Of a DNA stretch of 16,473 nucleotides, positions 8,121 through 14,318 are shown one piece after another; the first letter of the stretch is position 1; the number at the start of each line of letters is the position of its first letter. The notes under the pieces are model-generated. The model saw only the letters and a program-made list of their open reading frames with translations, was not told the DNA's origin and did not search any database. The translations under genes were made by a program, and so were the position numbers. Source of the stretch: CAYTRP01 sp964625145 (GTDB taxonomy: Bacteria; Sumerlaeota; Sumerlaeia; SLMS01; JAHLLQ01); NCBI GenBank assembly GCA_964625145.1, contig CAZVAQ010000080.1, positions 1-16,473 of the forward strand. Reading direction: 5' to 3'.

Positions 8121-8148
8121 AGGGCCGGCATCTCGCGATGCCGGCCCT
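8121..8148 (-). terminator. Terminator hairpin for rpsD, possibly bidirectional
   Basis: AGGGCCGGCATC (8121-8132) and GATGCCGGCCCT (8137-8148) form a perfect 12-bp stem with the tetraloop TCGC. On the minus strand it lies 29 bases past the rpsD stop and is followed by TGTATTTGG. On the plus strand it is followed by the T-rich GATGTTTGCTTGTGCTCTTTG. It is the best terminator in the window and sits between convergent genes, so it may serve both. Confidence 0.8.
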
Positions 8149-8177
8149 GATGTTTGCTTGTGCTCTTTGCCCGCCGA

Positions 8178-8804
8178 TTACTTCGAGTAAAGTTCCACGA
8201 TGAGCTGTTCCTTGATCGGCAGGTCATCCAGGTCCTCGCGCGACGGCACCTGCGTGAACTTCGCGCTCATGTCGTCCTCGTTGAAATCGATCCACGGCTT
8301 GCGGCCGTCCATGCGTGTGTACTCCAGCGCCTGGGCCACGTGCGGGTTCTTCTTCGCCGCCTCGGACAGGCTGATCACGTCGCCGGGGCGCACGCTGTAC
8401 GAAGGAATGTTCACGCGCTGGCCATTCACCAGAATGTGATTGTGGCGAACCAGTTGGCGGCCCTGACGGCGCGTCACGGCGTAGCCCGCGCGGTAGACCA
8501 CGTTGTCAAGCCGGCGCTCCAGAAGCTGCAGCAGCACCGTACCCGTCACGCCGCGATAGCGCACGGCCTTGGCCATGTAGTTGCGCAGCGCGCGCTCGTG
8601 CACGCCGAACATCCACTTCAGCTTCTGCTTCTCCAGAAGCTGCGTCCCGTACGTCGAAAGCTTCTTCTGCATCTTGCCATGCTGGCCCGGCGGATACAGG
8701 CGCTCGGTGAAGCGCTTGGCGGACTTCGAGCGGGAGGACTTCAGGAACAAGTCCACTCCGGCGCGACGCATCTGGCGGACGACGGGTCCTGTGTAACGGG
8801 ACAT
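8178..8804 (-). CDS. rpsD: 30S ribosomal protein S4
   Basis: The 208-residue protein is S4 (uS4), an early-binding 16S rRNA protein of the small subunit body. The N-terminus MSRYTGPVVRQMRRAG leads to YPPGQHG (38-43), then the S4 RNA-binding domain at about 97-146 (LERRLDNVVYRAGYAVTRRQ, then HILVNGQRVNIPSYSVRPGD). It is the zinc-free form: the cysteines that bind zinc in many S4 proteins near residues 9-31 are replaced (VVRQM and SSRSKSAKR). ATG 8804 is chosen over the open frame to 8855 because the protein then begins like other S4 proteins, and AAAGG lies about 10 bases upstream. The gene stands alone, with no alpha-operon partners (rpsK, rpsM, rpoA, rplQ) beside it, as in Bacillus. Confidence 0.97.
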   Translation of the reverse strand: MSRYTGPVVRQMRRAGVDLFLKSSRSKSAKRFTERLYPPGQHGKMQKKLSTYGTQLLEKQKLKWMFGVHERALRNYMAKAVRYRGVTGTVLLQLLERRLDNVVYRAGYAVTRRQGRQLVRHNHILVNGQRVNIPSYSVRPGDVISLSEAAKKNPHVAQALEYTRMDGRKPWIDFNEDDMSAKFTQVPSREDLDDLPIKEQLIVELYSK

Positions 8805-8937
8805 GCGCAATGACCTTTCGTGAGCACGGCTGACAAAATGATCCCCGCAAAGCACAATCCCCGGAAAAGGGGCACATGGCGGGGGACCCTTCCTGCGAAG
8901 GGCTCAAGAGCACAGTCCAACAGCCCCCCGCCGTCAA
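8805..8937 (-). promoter_or_regulatory. Upstream leader of rpsD with small hairpins and a possible -35 element
   Basis: Read on the minus strand, this region has TTGACG (8937-8932), a good -35, but only a weak -10 (TGTGCT) 17 bases on. It then has a 6-bp hairpin (arms 8887-8892 and 8897-8902, four-base loop) and a 4-bp G/C hairpin (8859-8862 with 8869-8872). Standalone rpsD genes in other bacteria are often autoregulated through the leader by S4. Whether this leader does so cannot be seen here, and the promoter call is weak. Confidence 0.3.
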
Positions 8938-9057
8938 GCAGGATTGTCGAGTATCCAGCATGGGCGAAACATGGGCGAACCCCCTTGCCCCCTCCTCCCC
9001 CGCCAGCCTGCCCTTTCCCCACCAGCCCATCCCTCCCCCAGCCAGGCCACCACCCCC

Positions 9058-9417
9058 ATGTCCGACCGCCCATCCGTGGATTCCGACTTCCACCTCCCCC
9101 TCGCCCACGAAATCGCCCGCACCCAACCCGCCATGGCCGAATGGAATGCTGCCCTCTTCCCGTCGCGGCCACCGGAGTTCTTCGCCCTGGAACTGGCCGG
9201 CGAGACCGGCGAGCTGGCCAACAAGGAAAAGAAGCTCTGGCGCGGCGAGGAAGTCGACCGTCAGGAGCTGGCCGAGGAAGCCGCCGACGTGCTGATCACG
9301 CTCATGAATTACTGCAACGCCCGCGGCATCAACCTGGCCGAGGCCTTTGGAGCCAAGGTACGCGTCGTGGAACAGAGACGACGGGGAAAGATGAAACATC
9401 CGGCTTCAGGCGGTTAA
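9058..9417 (+). CDS. MazG-like nucleotide pyrophosphohydrolase
   Basis: The 119-residue protein has the all-alpha MazG/dUTPase-like core. E45, E49 and E52 (LELAGETGELANKEKK) and E74 with D77 (ELAEEAADVLI) form the ExxxExxE and ExxD metal-binding motifs of the family. Such enzymes hydrolyse (d)NTPs to monophosphates and pyrophosphate and are thought to clear non-canonical or excess nucleotides; the substrate here is unknown. It is a single-domain form, about half the length of the two-domain E. coli MazG. ATG 9058 is preferred over the open frame from 8944, because the extra N-terminal stretch is proline-rich and looks like translated spacer; the ribosome binding site is weak. The gene converges on the AI-2E permease, with overlapping stop codons. 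Confidence 0.82.
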   Translation: MSDRPSVDSDFHLPLAHEIARTQPAMAEWNAALFPSRPPEFFALELAGETGELANKEKKLWRGEEVDRQELAEEAADVLITLMNYCNARGINLAEAFGAKVRVVEQRRRGKMKHPASGG

Positions 9418-10961
9418 CCCGCCGCCTTGCTGCGCTTCTTCCTTCGCGCCTGTCGCGGCAACTCGTCCAGCCGCTTCCGCCCGGTTGCCTTCTGCCACGA
9501 CGCCATGCGCTCGTCCCAGTAGAACTCCTTTAGCAGCACCCGCGCGATGGACGTCACCGGCAACGCCAACAGCGCCCCCATCAACCCAAACTGCGCGCCG
9601 ATCGCCACCGCCATGATGACGATCACCGGATGCAATCGCGCCGCCGCACCCACGATATACGGCTGGAAGACCAGGCTCTCCATCGTCTGGATCAGCACGA
9701 ACCATCCCACCACCAGACCCAGGAACAACAACCGCTCATCCGAATACCCATCCGACAGCAACACATACAGCACCGCCGGAGTGCCACCGATCACCGGCCC
9801 GAAGAACGGAATCATGTTTCCCAAACCGGCGATCACACCGATCAGCACCGCGTACTGCTTCATCCCCAGCAGGAACAGCCCCACCGCCGTCAGCAACCCC
9901 ACCAAAAACGCCACCGTGAGCTGCCCGCGGATGAATCCGCCAACCGCCACGTCCACCTTCCCCAGCACATCAAAGAAACGGCCGCGCCACTTGGAAGGAC
10001 ACACAACTTCCATCGCGCCCCGCAGCGACGCAAAGTCCACCAGCAGGTAGAAGCTCAGCAGGATCACAAACGCCAAGAATACCACCGAGCTGACCAGCCA
10101 AGTCACTGCCGCCACCAGCGATCCCACCAACCACCCGATGACACCCGCACTGCCGGCCGCCGCCGACTGTGCCGCCGAGCGAAACTCCGCACTTCCCAGC
10201 GCCGATTCGACGATCTGCGCCGCGGTCAGCTCCCGCGAGTCCATCCACTCCTCGATGCGGCTGGCCAGACGGCGACTTCCCTCCGCCTCACGCCACTCGT
10301 CCGAACGCCTGCCCAGCCACTCCTGAAACTGCTCCCGCTCCACGGTCTCGGCCTGCGACTCCTCGAACCACGCGCGAATGGCAACGGCCAGCAACTCCGT
10401 CTCCTCGTTGCGCGCACCTTCCTCCGTTGCCTCTTCACTCTCGCGCGAAAGCTCCAGCACGCGCCCAACCAGGTCCTCCGCCGTCACGCCGCCCGTCTCC
10501 GGAAACCACTCATCCGCCGCCCTGGCCACCGCCAGCGCCAGATCCGCCGAAGGCGTCTCCGACGCGCCGATCTGCTCCACCACCCACGGCGCCGCCCGGT
10601 CCCGCACGAATATCCGGATCTCCATCCACGCCAACTTTGTCTGCGAGGCCAGGATCGGGATGATGATCGCAATGAACAGCGCCGCCACCAACAACACGAT
10701 CAGGTTCACCAGCACCACGCCGTAGATACGGCTGAGCCGAAGGCGATACTGCACAAAGTTCACGACCGGGTTGAAAATATACGCGACGACCAACGCCACC
10801 AGAAACGGCGACAGCAACCCGAACACCCACCGTACCAACGGCCACGCCAACACCACCGCCACGGCGAAACCCGCGGCGATGATCATGTAGCCAATCATGA
10901 TCAGGATCCGCCGCAGGTGATCGTCGTCACCCAGAAACGGGAGCAGTGGCTTGTCCGGCAT
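9414..10961 (-). CDS. AI-2E family transporter (putative permease) with enlarged soluble domain
   Basis: This 515-residue multi-pass membrane protein belongs to the AI-2E/PerM family. Three hydrophobic segments occupy about 19-105. A long soluble stretch (about 111-272) follows, and the remaining helices run to about 475. Family motifs in the C-terminal half are GGFIRGQL (341-348), PFFGPVIGGTP (385-395) and the MESLVFQPYIVG region (427-438), followed by a basic tail (QARRKKRSKAAG). Family members have been linked to autoinducer-2 export and to Na+/H+ antiport, so the substrate is open. The soluble stretch is rich in Glu, Arg and Ala and clearly longer than in typical members of about 350 residues. 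ATG 10961 is preferred to GTG 10967 because GGCAGG lies 5 bases upstream. The gene follows the SurA-like gene with a 66-base gap that includes a hairpin. Confidence 0.92.
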   Translation of the reverse strand: MPDKPLLPFLGDDDHLRRILIMIGYMIIAAGFAVAVVLAWPLVRWVFGLLSPFLVALVVAYIFNPVVNFVQYRLRLSRIYGVVLVNLIVLLVAALFIAIIIPILASQTKLAWMEIRIFVRDRAAPWVVEQIGASETPSADLALAVARAADEWFPETGGVTAEDLVGRVLELSRESEEATEEGARNEETELLAVAIRAWFEESQAETVEREQFQEWLGRRSDEWREAEGSRRLASRIEEWMDSRELTAAQIVESALGSAEFRSAAQSAAAGSAGVIGWLVGSLVAAVTWLVSSVVFLAFVILLSFYLLVDFASLRGAMEVVCPSKWRGRFFDVLGKVDVAVGGFIRGQLTVAFLVGLLTAVGLFLLGMKQYAVLIGVIAGLGNMIPFFGPVIGGTPAVLYVLLSDGYSDERLLFLGLVVGWFVLIQTMESLVFQPYIVGAAARLHPVIVIMAVAIGAQFGLMGALLALPVTSIARVLLKEFYWDERMASWQKATGRKRLDELPRQARRKKRSKAAG

Positions 10962-10993
10962 GGGCACCTGCCTTTGCTGGCGGATGGTCGGCG

Positions 10994-11028
10994 ACGGGTG
11001 GGATGCTCAACCGTTCATCCGCACCCGT
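10994..11028 (-). terminator. Hairpin overlapping the SurA-like stop codon, upstream of the AI-2E gene
   Basis: A 12-bp stem with one bulged base forms from 10994-11005 and 11016-11028 around a 10-base loop. On the minus strand it begins with the first base of the PPIase TAA stop and ends 32 bases before the permease ATG. No T-run follows, so it may be an intercistronic attenuator, an RNA-stability element or a factor-dependent terminator rather than a full intrinsic terminator. Confidence 0.45.
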
Positions 11029-12890
11029 TACTCCCCCGGCAAGTGGATATTCAAACGGCCGCTCTCTTCCATCTGCGCCAACTTCTCATCAATGTCCGCA
11101 AAGAGCTTCTCCTCGATCATCTCCGCCCTCGCCAGCTCAATCAACTGTTCGTCCGTCGGGACGACCTGCTCCACATCGAACCCGACATAGATCGCCGCCA
11201 GGACCCCGTCGCGCCGCGCCTGCACCTCGCCGAACTTGCCCAGCTCCGTGAACGTGGAGATGTCCTGCCCCAGGTCCTCCAGCGCTTCCTTGTCCGATTT
11301 CTGCCCCAGGTTCGTCATCGTCATGCGATAGCGACCCGGGTCATTGCGCAGCAGCCGGTTGATGATGGGCTCCGGATCGCGCAGCACACGCACCCCGGAG
11401 ATCGCCGCACGCTCGCCCAATAGTTGCTCCGCCACATCAACCGTCTCGTTCAGCACGCGGCGCAGCTCGCCCTCCATGGAGCGCTGCTGCTCCGTGGAAA
11501 GCTCCGACCAATTCTCCGGAATGACCGACAGCTCCCACACACCACGACGCACCGCCGGCGCCAACTGCTCGCGGTTATCCTTCAACCACGCAAGAACCTC
11601 CGCGTCCGTCGGTTCCTGTTCCTTCTCCGCATCGATCCGGCTCTGCTTGTAAATGTCCGCCAGCACGCGCTCGCGCCCCACCTTCAGCGCCGCCTGATAA
11701 GTGAACTCGCTCGCCAGCCCCGCAGCCTCGATCTGCTGCGTCAACAACTCCCCATGGCGCAGCTCGCGCAACTGCTCGCGCACGCCTTCCGGCACGTCAT
11801 ACGGCTCCTGCTCCGGCGTCACCTCCACCGGCATCTCCGGAAAGATCGCGCGCAGCTCGCCATAGGTCGCCTTGAAATCGCCAATGTTCATGATGATCGA
11901 ATCGTCATCCGCATACGGATAAACGTCCGTGTAGACGATCGGGTACTTGTCGCGCACCAGCTTGGCCAACAGCGACTCCGTGCGCACCTTCAGGATCTTC
12001 TGGCGCAACTCCGCCGTGATCTCTCCGGCCACATCGGTGATGGGCGTGACCTCGGCGCGTTCAGTCCGCACCACCTCGAACAACGAGAACGCACCCGACG
12101 TCGGCAAGGGCTGGCTGATCTGCCCCGGAGAAAGCTGCAGAAGCTGCTCTTGGATCAGCGGATCCAATGATACGCTTCCCACTTCGAGCCGTTGTGTCGC
12201 CTCGGCATCTTGCAGCAACCGGTACTGCGGATACTGCGCCAGCAGCGGCAGCAGCCCGTTACCCGCCACGGCCACCTCCCGCAGCTCACCCGCGCGGCGC
12301 CGCGCTTCGCGACGGTTTGCCTCGGTCGACGGCTGCACGATCGGAACACGCAACTCGCGCACCTGCACCGCGTCGGGCCTGCGATAGCGCGACGTGTTCG
12401 ATTCGTAGAAGTGGGCGATGTCAATGGGATGAACCTCAACGGTCGGACGCGCGATGACATCGGCATACACCAAAGTCGCCGCCGGATAAGCCCGCATCCG
12501 CGCTCCCTTTGCCAGCAACGCCTCATCCGGCTGCGCTTCTCCGCTCTCGGCCAACGCCTCCGCCAGCAAACGCAACCGCGCCCGCGAGAGTATCGCAGCG
12601 CGTAGCGCTTGATGCTGGGCCGGCGCACGCTCGGCAGAGGCGGTCTGCCAATCCCGAACCGCCAAGCCATCCTCCCCCTCGATGACCAGATGCACCATCA
12701 GATCCGATTCGCTGATCGGCTCGCCATCCAGCGTCGCCAGAACCTCCGTTGGGTTCGGGCGCCACGAATCCTCGAAATAGGGCAGATCCCGCAGCTCGAA
12801 GGGCTCCTCCTGGAACAACCGCGGAGTCGCCGCCCACAACGAGGCAGAGACGACAAGGAGCAGGCAGATCAGGACGGTCAGCGAACGCAT
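11028..12890 (-). CDS. SurA-like periplasmic chaperone/peptidyl-prolyl isomerase with two tandem modules
   Basis: The 620-residue protein starts with a signal peptide (MRSLTVLICLLLVVSASLWA). Residues 49-158 form a SurA-type N-terminal chaperone segment (VLATLDGEPISESDLMVHLV). A parvulin-like domain covers about 177-276 (VQVRELRVPI, then LSPGQISQPLPTSGAFSLFEVV). The second half repeats the plan: a helical segment at 335-430 followed by a degenerate parvulin-like segment at about 448-572 (RRGVWELSVIPENW). FYESNTSRYRRPDAVQVREL and WLKDNREQLAPAVRRGVWEL align, which supports an internal duplication. The catalytic histidines usual in active parvulins are not evident, so the chaperone role may dominate. 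It would help outer-membrane or secreted proteins fold in the periplasm. ATG 12890 is preceded by AGGAG at a 6-base spacing; a longer frame to 12956 is not needed. trpA lies upstream. Confidence 0.82.
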   Translation of the reverse strand: MRSLTVLICLLLVVSASLWAATPRLFQEEPFELRDLPYFEDSWRPNPTEVLATLDGEPISESDLMVHLVIEGEDGLAVRDWQTASAERAPAQHQALRAAILSRARLRLLAEALAESGEAQPDEALLAKGARMRAYPAATLVYADVIARPTVEVHPIDIAHFYESNTSRYRRPDAVQVRELRVPIVQPSTEANRREARRRAGELREVAVAGNGLLPLLAQYPQYRLLQDAEATQRLEVGSVSLDPLIQEQLLQLSPGQISQPLPTSGAFSLFEVVRTERAEVTPITDVAGEITAELRQKILKVRTESLLAKLVRDKYPIVYTDVYPYADDDSIIMNIGDFKATYGELRAIFPEMPVEVTPEQEPYDVPEGVREQLRELRHGELLTQQIEAAGLASEFTYQAALKVGRERVLADIYKQSRIDAEKEQEPTDAEVLAWLKDNREQLAPAVRRGVWELSVIPENWSELSTEQQRSMEGELRRVLNETVDVAEQLLGERAAISGVRVLRDPEPIINRLLRNDPGRYRMTMTNLGQKSDKEALEDLGQDISTFTELGKFGEVQARRDGVLAAIYVGFDVEQVVPTDEQLIELARAEMIEEKLFADIDEKLAQMEESGRLNIHLPGE

Positions 12891-13029
12891 TCGGGTCTCC
12901 TGAGACGAGGGGGGCGGGGCTTCCGGACAAGGCTCTCCATGGGGAGGCGGCCCCAACTGGGAGGCACCACTGCCGAAACCGCAGGTTGGACAAGTTGATT
13001 GAGGGAGGTAAAGGCCGAATCCGAGCCAA

Positions 13030-13851
13030 TCAGCCGCCGGATCGCTTCAAGGCCCCCGCCAGGCTGCGCACGTAGGCGCCAACCTCGTCCTCCAGATTCC
13101 CGCCGCGCTCCGCACATTCGGAAATCACCCGGATCAGCCCCGTCCCCACGACCACGGCATCACAATGCGGCACCACTGCGCGCACATGCTCCGGCCGGCT
13201 GATGCCAAACCCGAGCGCAAGGGGCAGATTCGTCGCTTCCCGCACCTGGTCCATGTAGTCACCCACGCTCAATTCCACCGAATCCCGGATCCCCGTCACA
13301 CCCTTCAGCGCAAAGCAGTACAAGAACCCACTCGAAGTGGATGCAATCAGGCGCATGCGCGCCGGAGGCGTGGTGGGGGCGATGAACTGGATCAGGTGCT
13401 GGCCCCGCGCCCGGCACAGGTTGCGAAACTCCCCGGCCTCCTCCACCGGCATGTCCGGAATCAGGAAACCGTCGATCCCCAACCGCGCTGCCTTCTCCAC
13501 ACACTGCGGCAACCCATGGGCCAGAAACGGATTCAGCGCACCGAACATCAGGATCGGCAACGACGACGAACGGCGAAAGTCCTCGATTACCTCAAAACCC
13601 TTGTTCAGCGTCATGCCCGCCTGCAGCGCCACCGTCGACGCCTGCTGGATCACCGGACCATCGGCGATCGGATCCGAAAACGGAATTCCAAACTCGACAA
13701 GGTCGCACCCGCTGGCTTCCAACACCGGCAAAATCCGCCGTGTCGTCTCAAGATCCGGATACCCCGCCGTCAAATACATCACCAACGCCGCCCGGTTCTC
13801 CCCCCGGCAACGCTCAAACAATTCCGCAATCCGATCAGTGGCTACTGTCAT
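13030..13851 (-). CDS. trpA: Tryptophan synthase alpha chain
   Basis: The 273-residue TIM-barrel protein cleaves indole-3-glycerol phosphate to indole and glyceraldehyde 3-phosphate, and passes indole to the beta subunit TrpB. The signature LVEFGIPFSDPIADGPVIQQ is at 51-70, with the catalytic pair E53 and D64 at the same spacing as E49 and D60 of the enteric enzyme. LPILMFGALNPFLAHG, DGFLIPDMPVEEA, KGVTGIRD and LALGFGISRPEH mark the later strands and the phosphate-binding region. A Lys replaces the usual Arg in the SRxGVTG loop. Length is normal for the family. The start at 13851 has only a weak GAG upstream. No trpB, trpC or other trp gene is beside it; it sits between PII and the SurA-like gene, all on the minus strand. 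Confidence 0.97.
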   Translation of the reverse strand: MTVATDRIAELFERCRGENRAALVMYLTAGYPDLETTRRILPVLEASGCDLVEFGIPFSDPIADGPVIQQASTVALQAGMTLNKGFEVIEDFRRSSSLPILMFGALNPFLAHGLPQCVEKAARLGIDGFLIPDMPVEEAGEFRNLCRARGQHLIQFIAPTTPPARMRLIASTSSGFLYCFALKGVTGIRDSVELSVGDYMDQVREATNLPLALGFGISRPEHVRAVVPHCDAVVVGTGLIRVISECAERGGNLEDEVGAYVRSLAGALKRSGG

Positions 13852-13882
13852 TAATCAACTCGAAGAAAATGTTACCTGACCC

Positions 13883-13901
13883 GAGAGCAAACGACGCTCT
13901 C
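13883..13901 (-). other. Small hairpin between PII and trpA
   Basis: GAGAGC (13883-13888) pairs with GCTCTC (13896-13901) around a 7-base loop. The stem is short and no T-run follows on the minus strand. It lies 32 bases before the trpA start. There is no Trp-rich leader ORF or competing hairpin that would make it a classical trp attenuator. Confidence 0.3.
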
Positions 13902-13907
13902 ACTTAC

Positions 13908-13928
13908 TTCACCCTTCACCCTTCACTC
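13908..13928 (-). repeat. Heptamer tandem repeat (TGAAGGN) directly after the PII stop
   Basis: On the plus strand the units are TTCACCC, TTCACCC and TTCACTC, followed by TTC. In the sense direction of PII this is GAGTGAA, GGGTGAA, GGGTGAA, starting 2 bases after the TAG. It matches the array after the methyltransferase gene (7961-7988) in period, core TGAAGG and position relative to the stop. Confidence 0.75.
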
Positions 13929-13930
13929 TT

Positions 13931-14269
13931 CTACAACGCTGCTTCCCCGCGTTCACCCGTGCGGATGCGAACGGCATCCTCGATAGGCAGCACAAAAATC
14001 TTCCCATCCCCGATGGAGCCCGTCCGCGCGGCCTCCATCAGTGCCCTCATCAAATCCTCCACCCGGTCATCCTCCACCGCCACTTCCACACGCAGTTTCG
14101 GCACAAAGTCCACGTGGTACTCGCAGCCACGATACAGCTCCGCATGCCCGCGCTGGCGGCCGTAGCCCCGCACCTCGGTCACCGTCAAAGCGGGGAAACC
14201 CTCCGCTTGGAGGGCTTCCTTCACATCGGGCAGCTTGAAGGGCTTCAAAATTGCAACGACCAGTTTCAT
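13931..14269 (-). CDS. glnB: Nitrogen regulatory protein PII
   Basis: This is a 112-residue PII signal protein. TEVRGYGRQRGHAELYRGCEY at 31-51 includes the T-loop, with Tyr51 as the uridylylation site. VDFVPKLRVEVAV (53-65) and ARTGSIGDGKIFVLPIEDAVRIRTGERG form the ATP/2-oxoglutarate-binding part, with TGSIGDGKIF being the B-loop region and the C-terminal RTGERG the C-loop. The trimer senses 2-oxoglutarate and energy charge and controls glutamine synthetase and ammonium transport. The presence of GlnD in the same window and the intact Tyr51 imply regulation by uridylylation. Length is normal. Neither glnA nor amtB is adjacent, which is unusual for glnB or glnK; the neighbours are a secreted Gly-rich protein upstream (49-base gap) and trpA downstream (79-base gap). 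The ribosome binding site is weak. The choice of GlnB over GlnK cannot be fixed from sequence alone. Confidence 0.94.
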   Translation of the reverse strand: MKLVVAILKPFKLPDVKEALQAEGFPALTVTEVRGYGRQRGHAELYRGCEYHVDFVPKLRVEVAVEDDRVEDLMRALMEAARTGSIGDGKIFVLPIEDAVRIRTGERGEAAL

Positions 14270-14318
14270 GGATGCCGGTTTTCAGGAAAGTGGGACGCCG
14301 TGGCGGAATGTCCCCGGC

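Larger units (their letters stand above)
7960..8177. other. Convergent intergenic region between the methyltransferase gene and rpsD
   Basis: These 218 bases hold no convincing gene. They contain a four-copy heptamer array next to the methyltransferase stop codon, a run of CCGTCCACC-like short repeats around 8042-8075, a 15-bp tandem repeat, and a strong hairpin close to the rpsD end. The repeat density suggests a recombination- or slippage-prone spacer. Confidence 0.6.

Noticed and set aside
9630..11423. A 597-codon open frame on the plus strand
   Set aside because: It lies antisense to the AI-2E permease and part of the SurA-like gene, and its product is an implausible His/Arg/Gln-rich string typical of a shadow frame in GC-rich DNA.
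13852..13930. A trp attenuator upstream of trpA
   Set aside because: Only one 6-bp hairpin is present, with no Trp-rich leader peptide, alternative pairing or U-tract.
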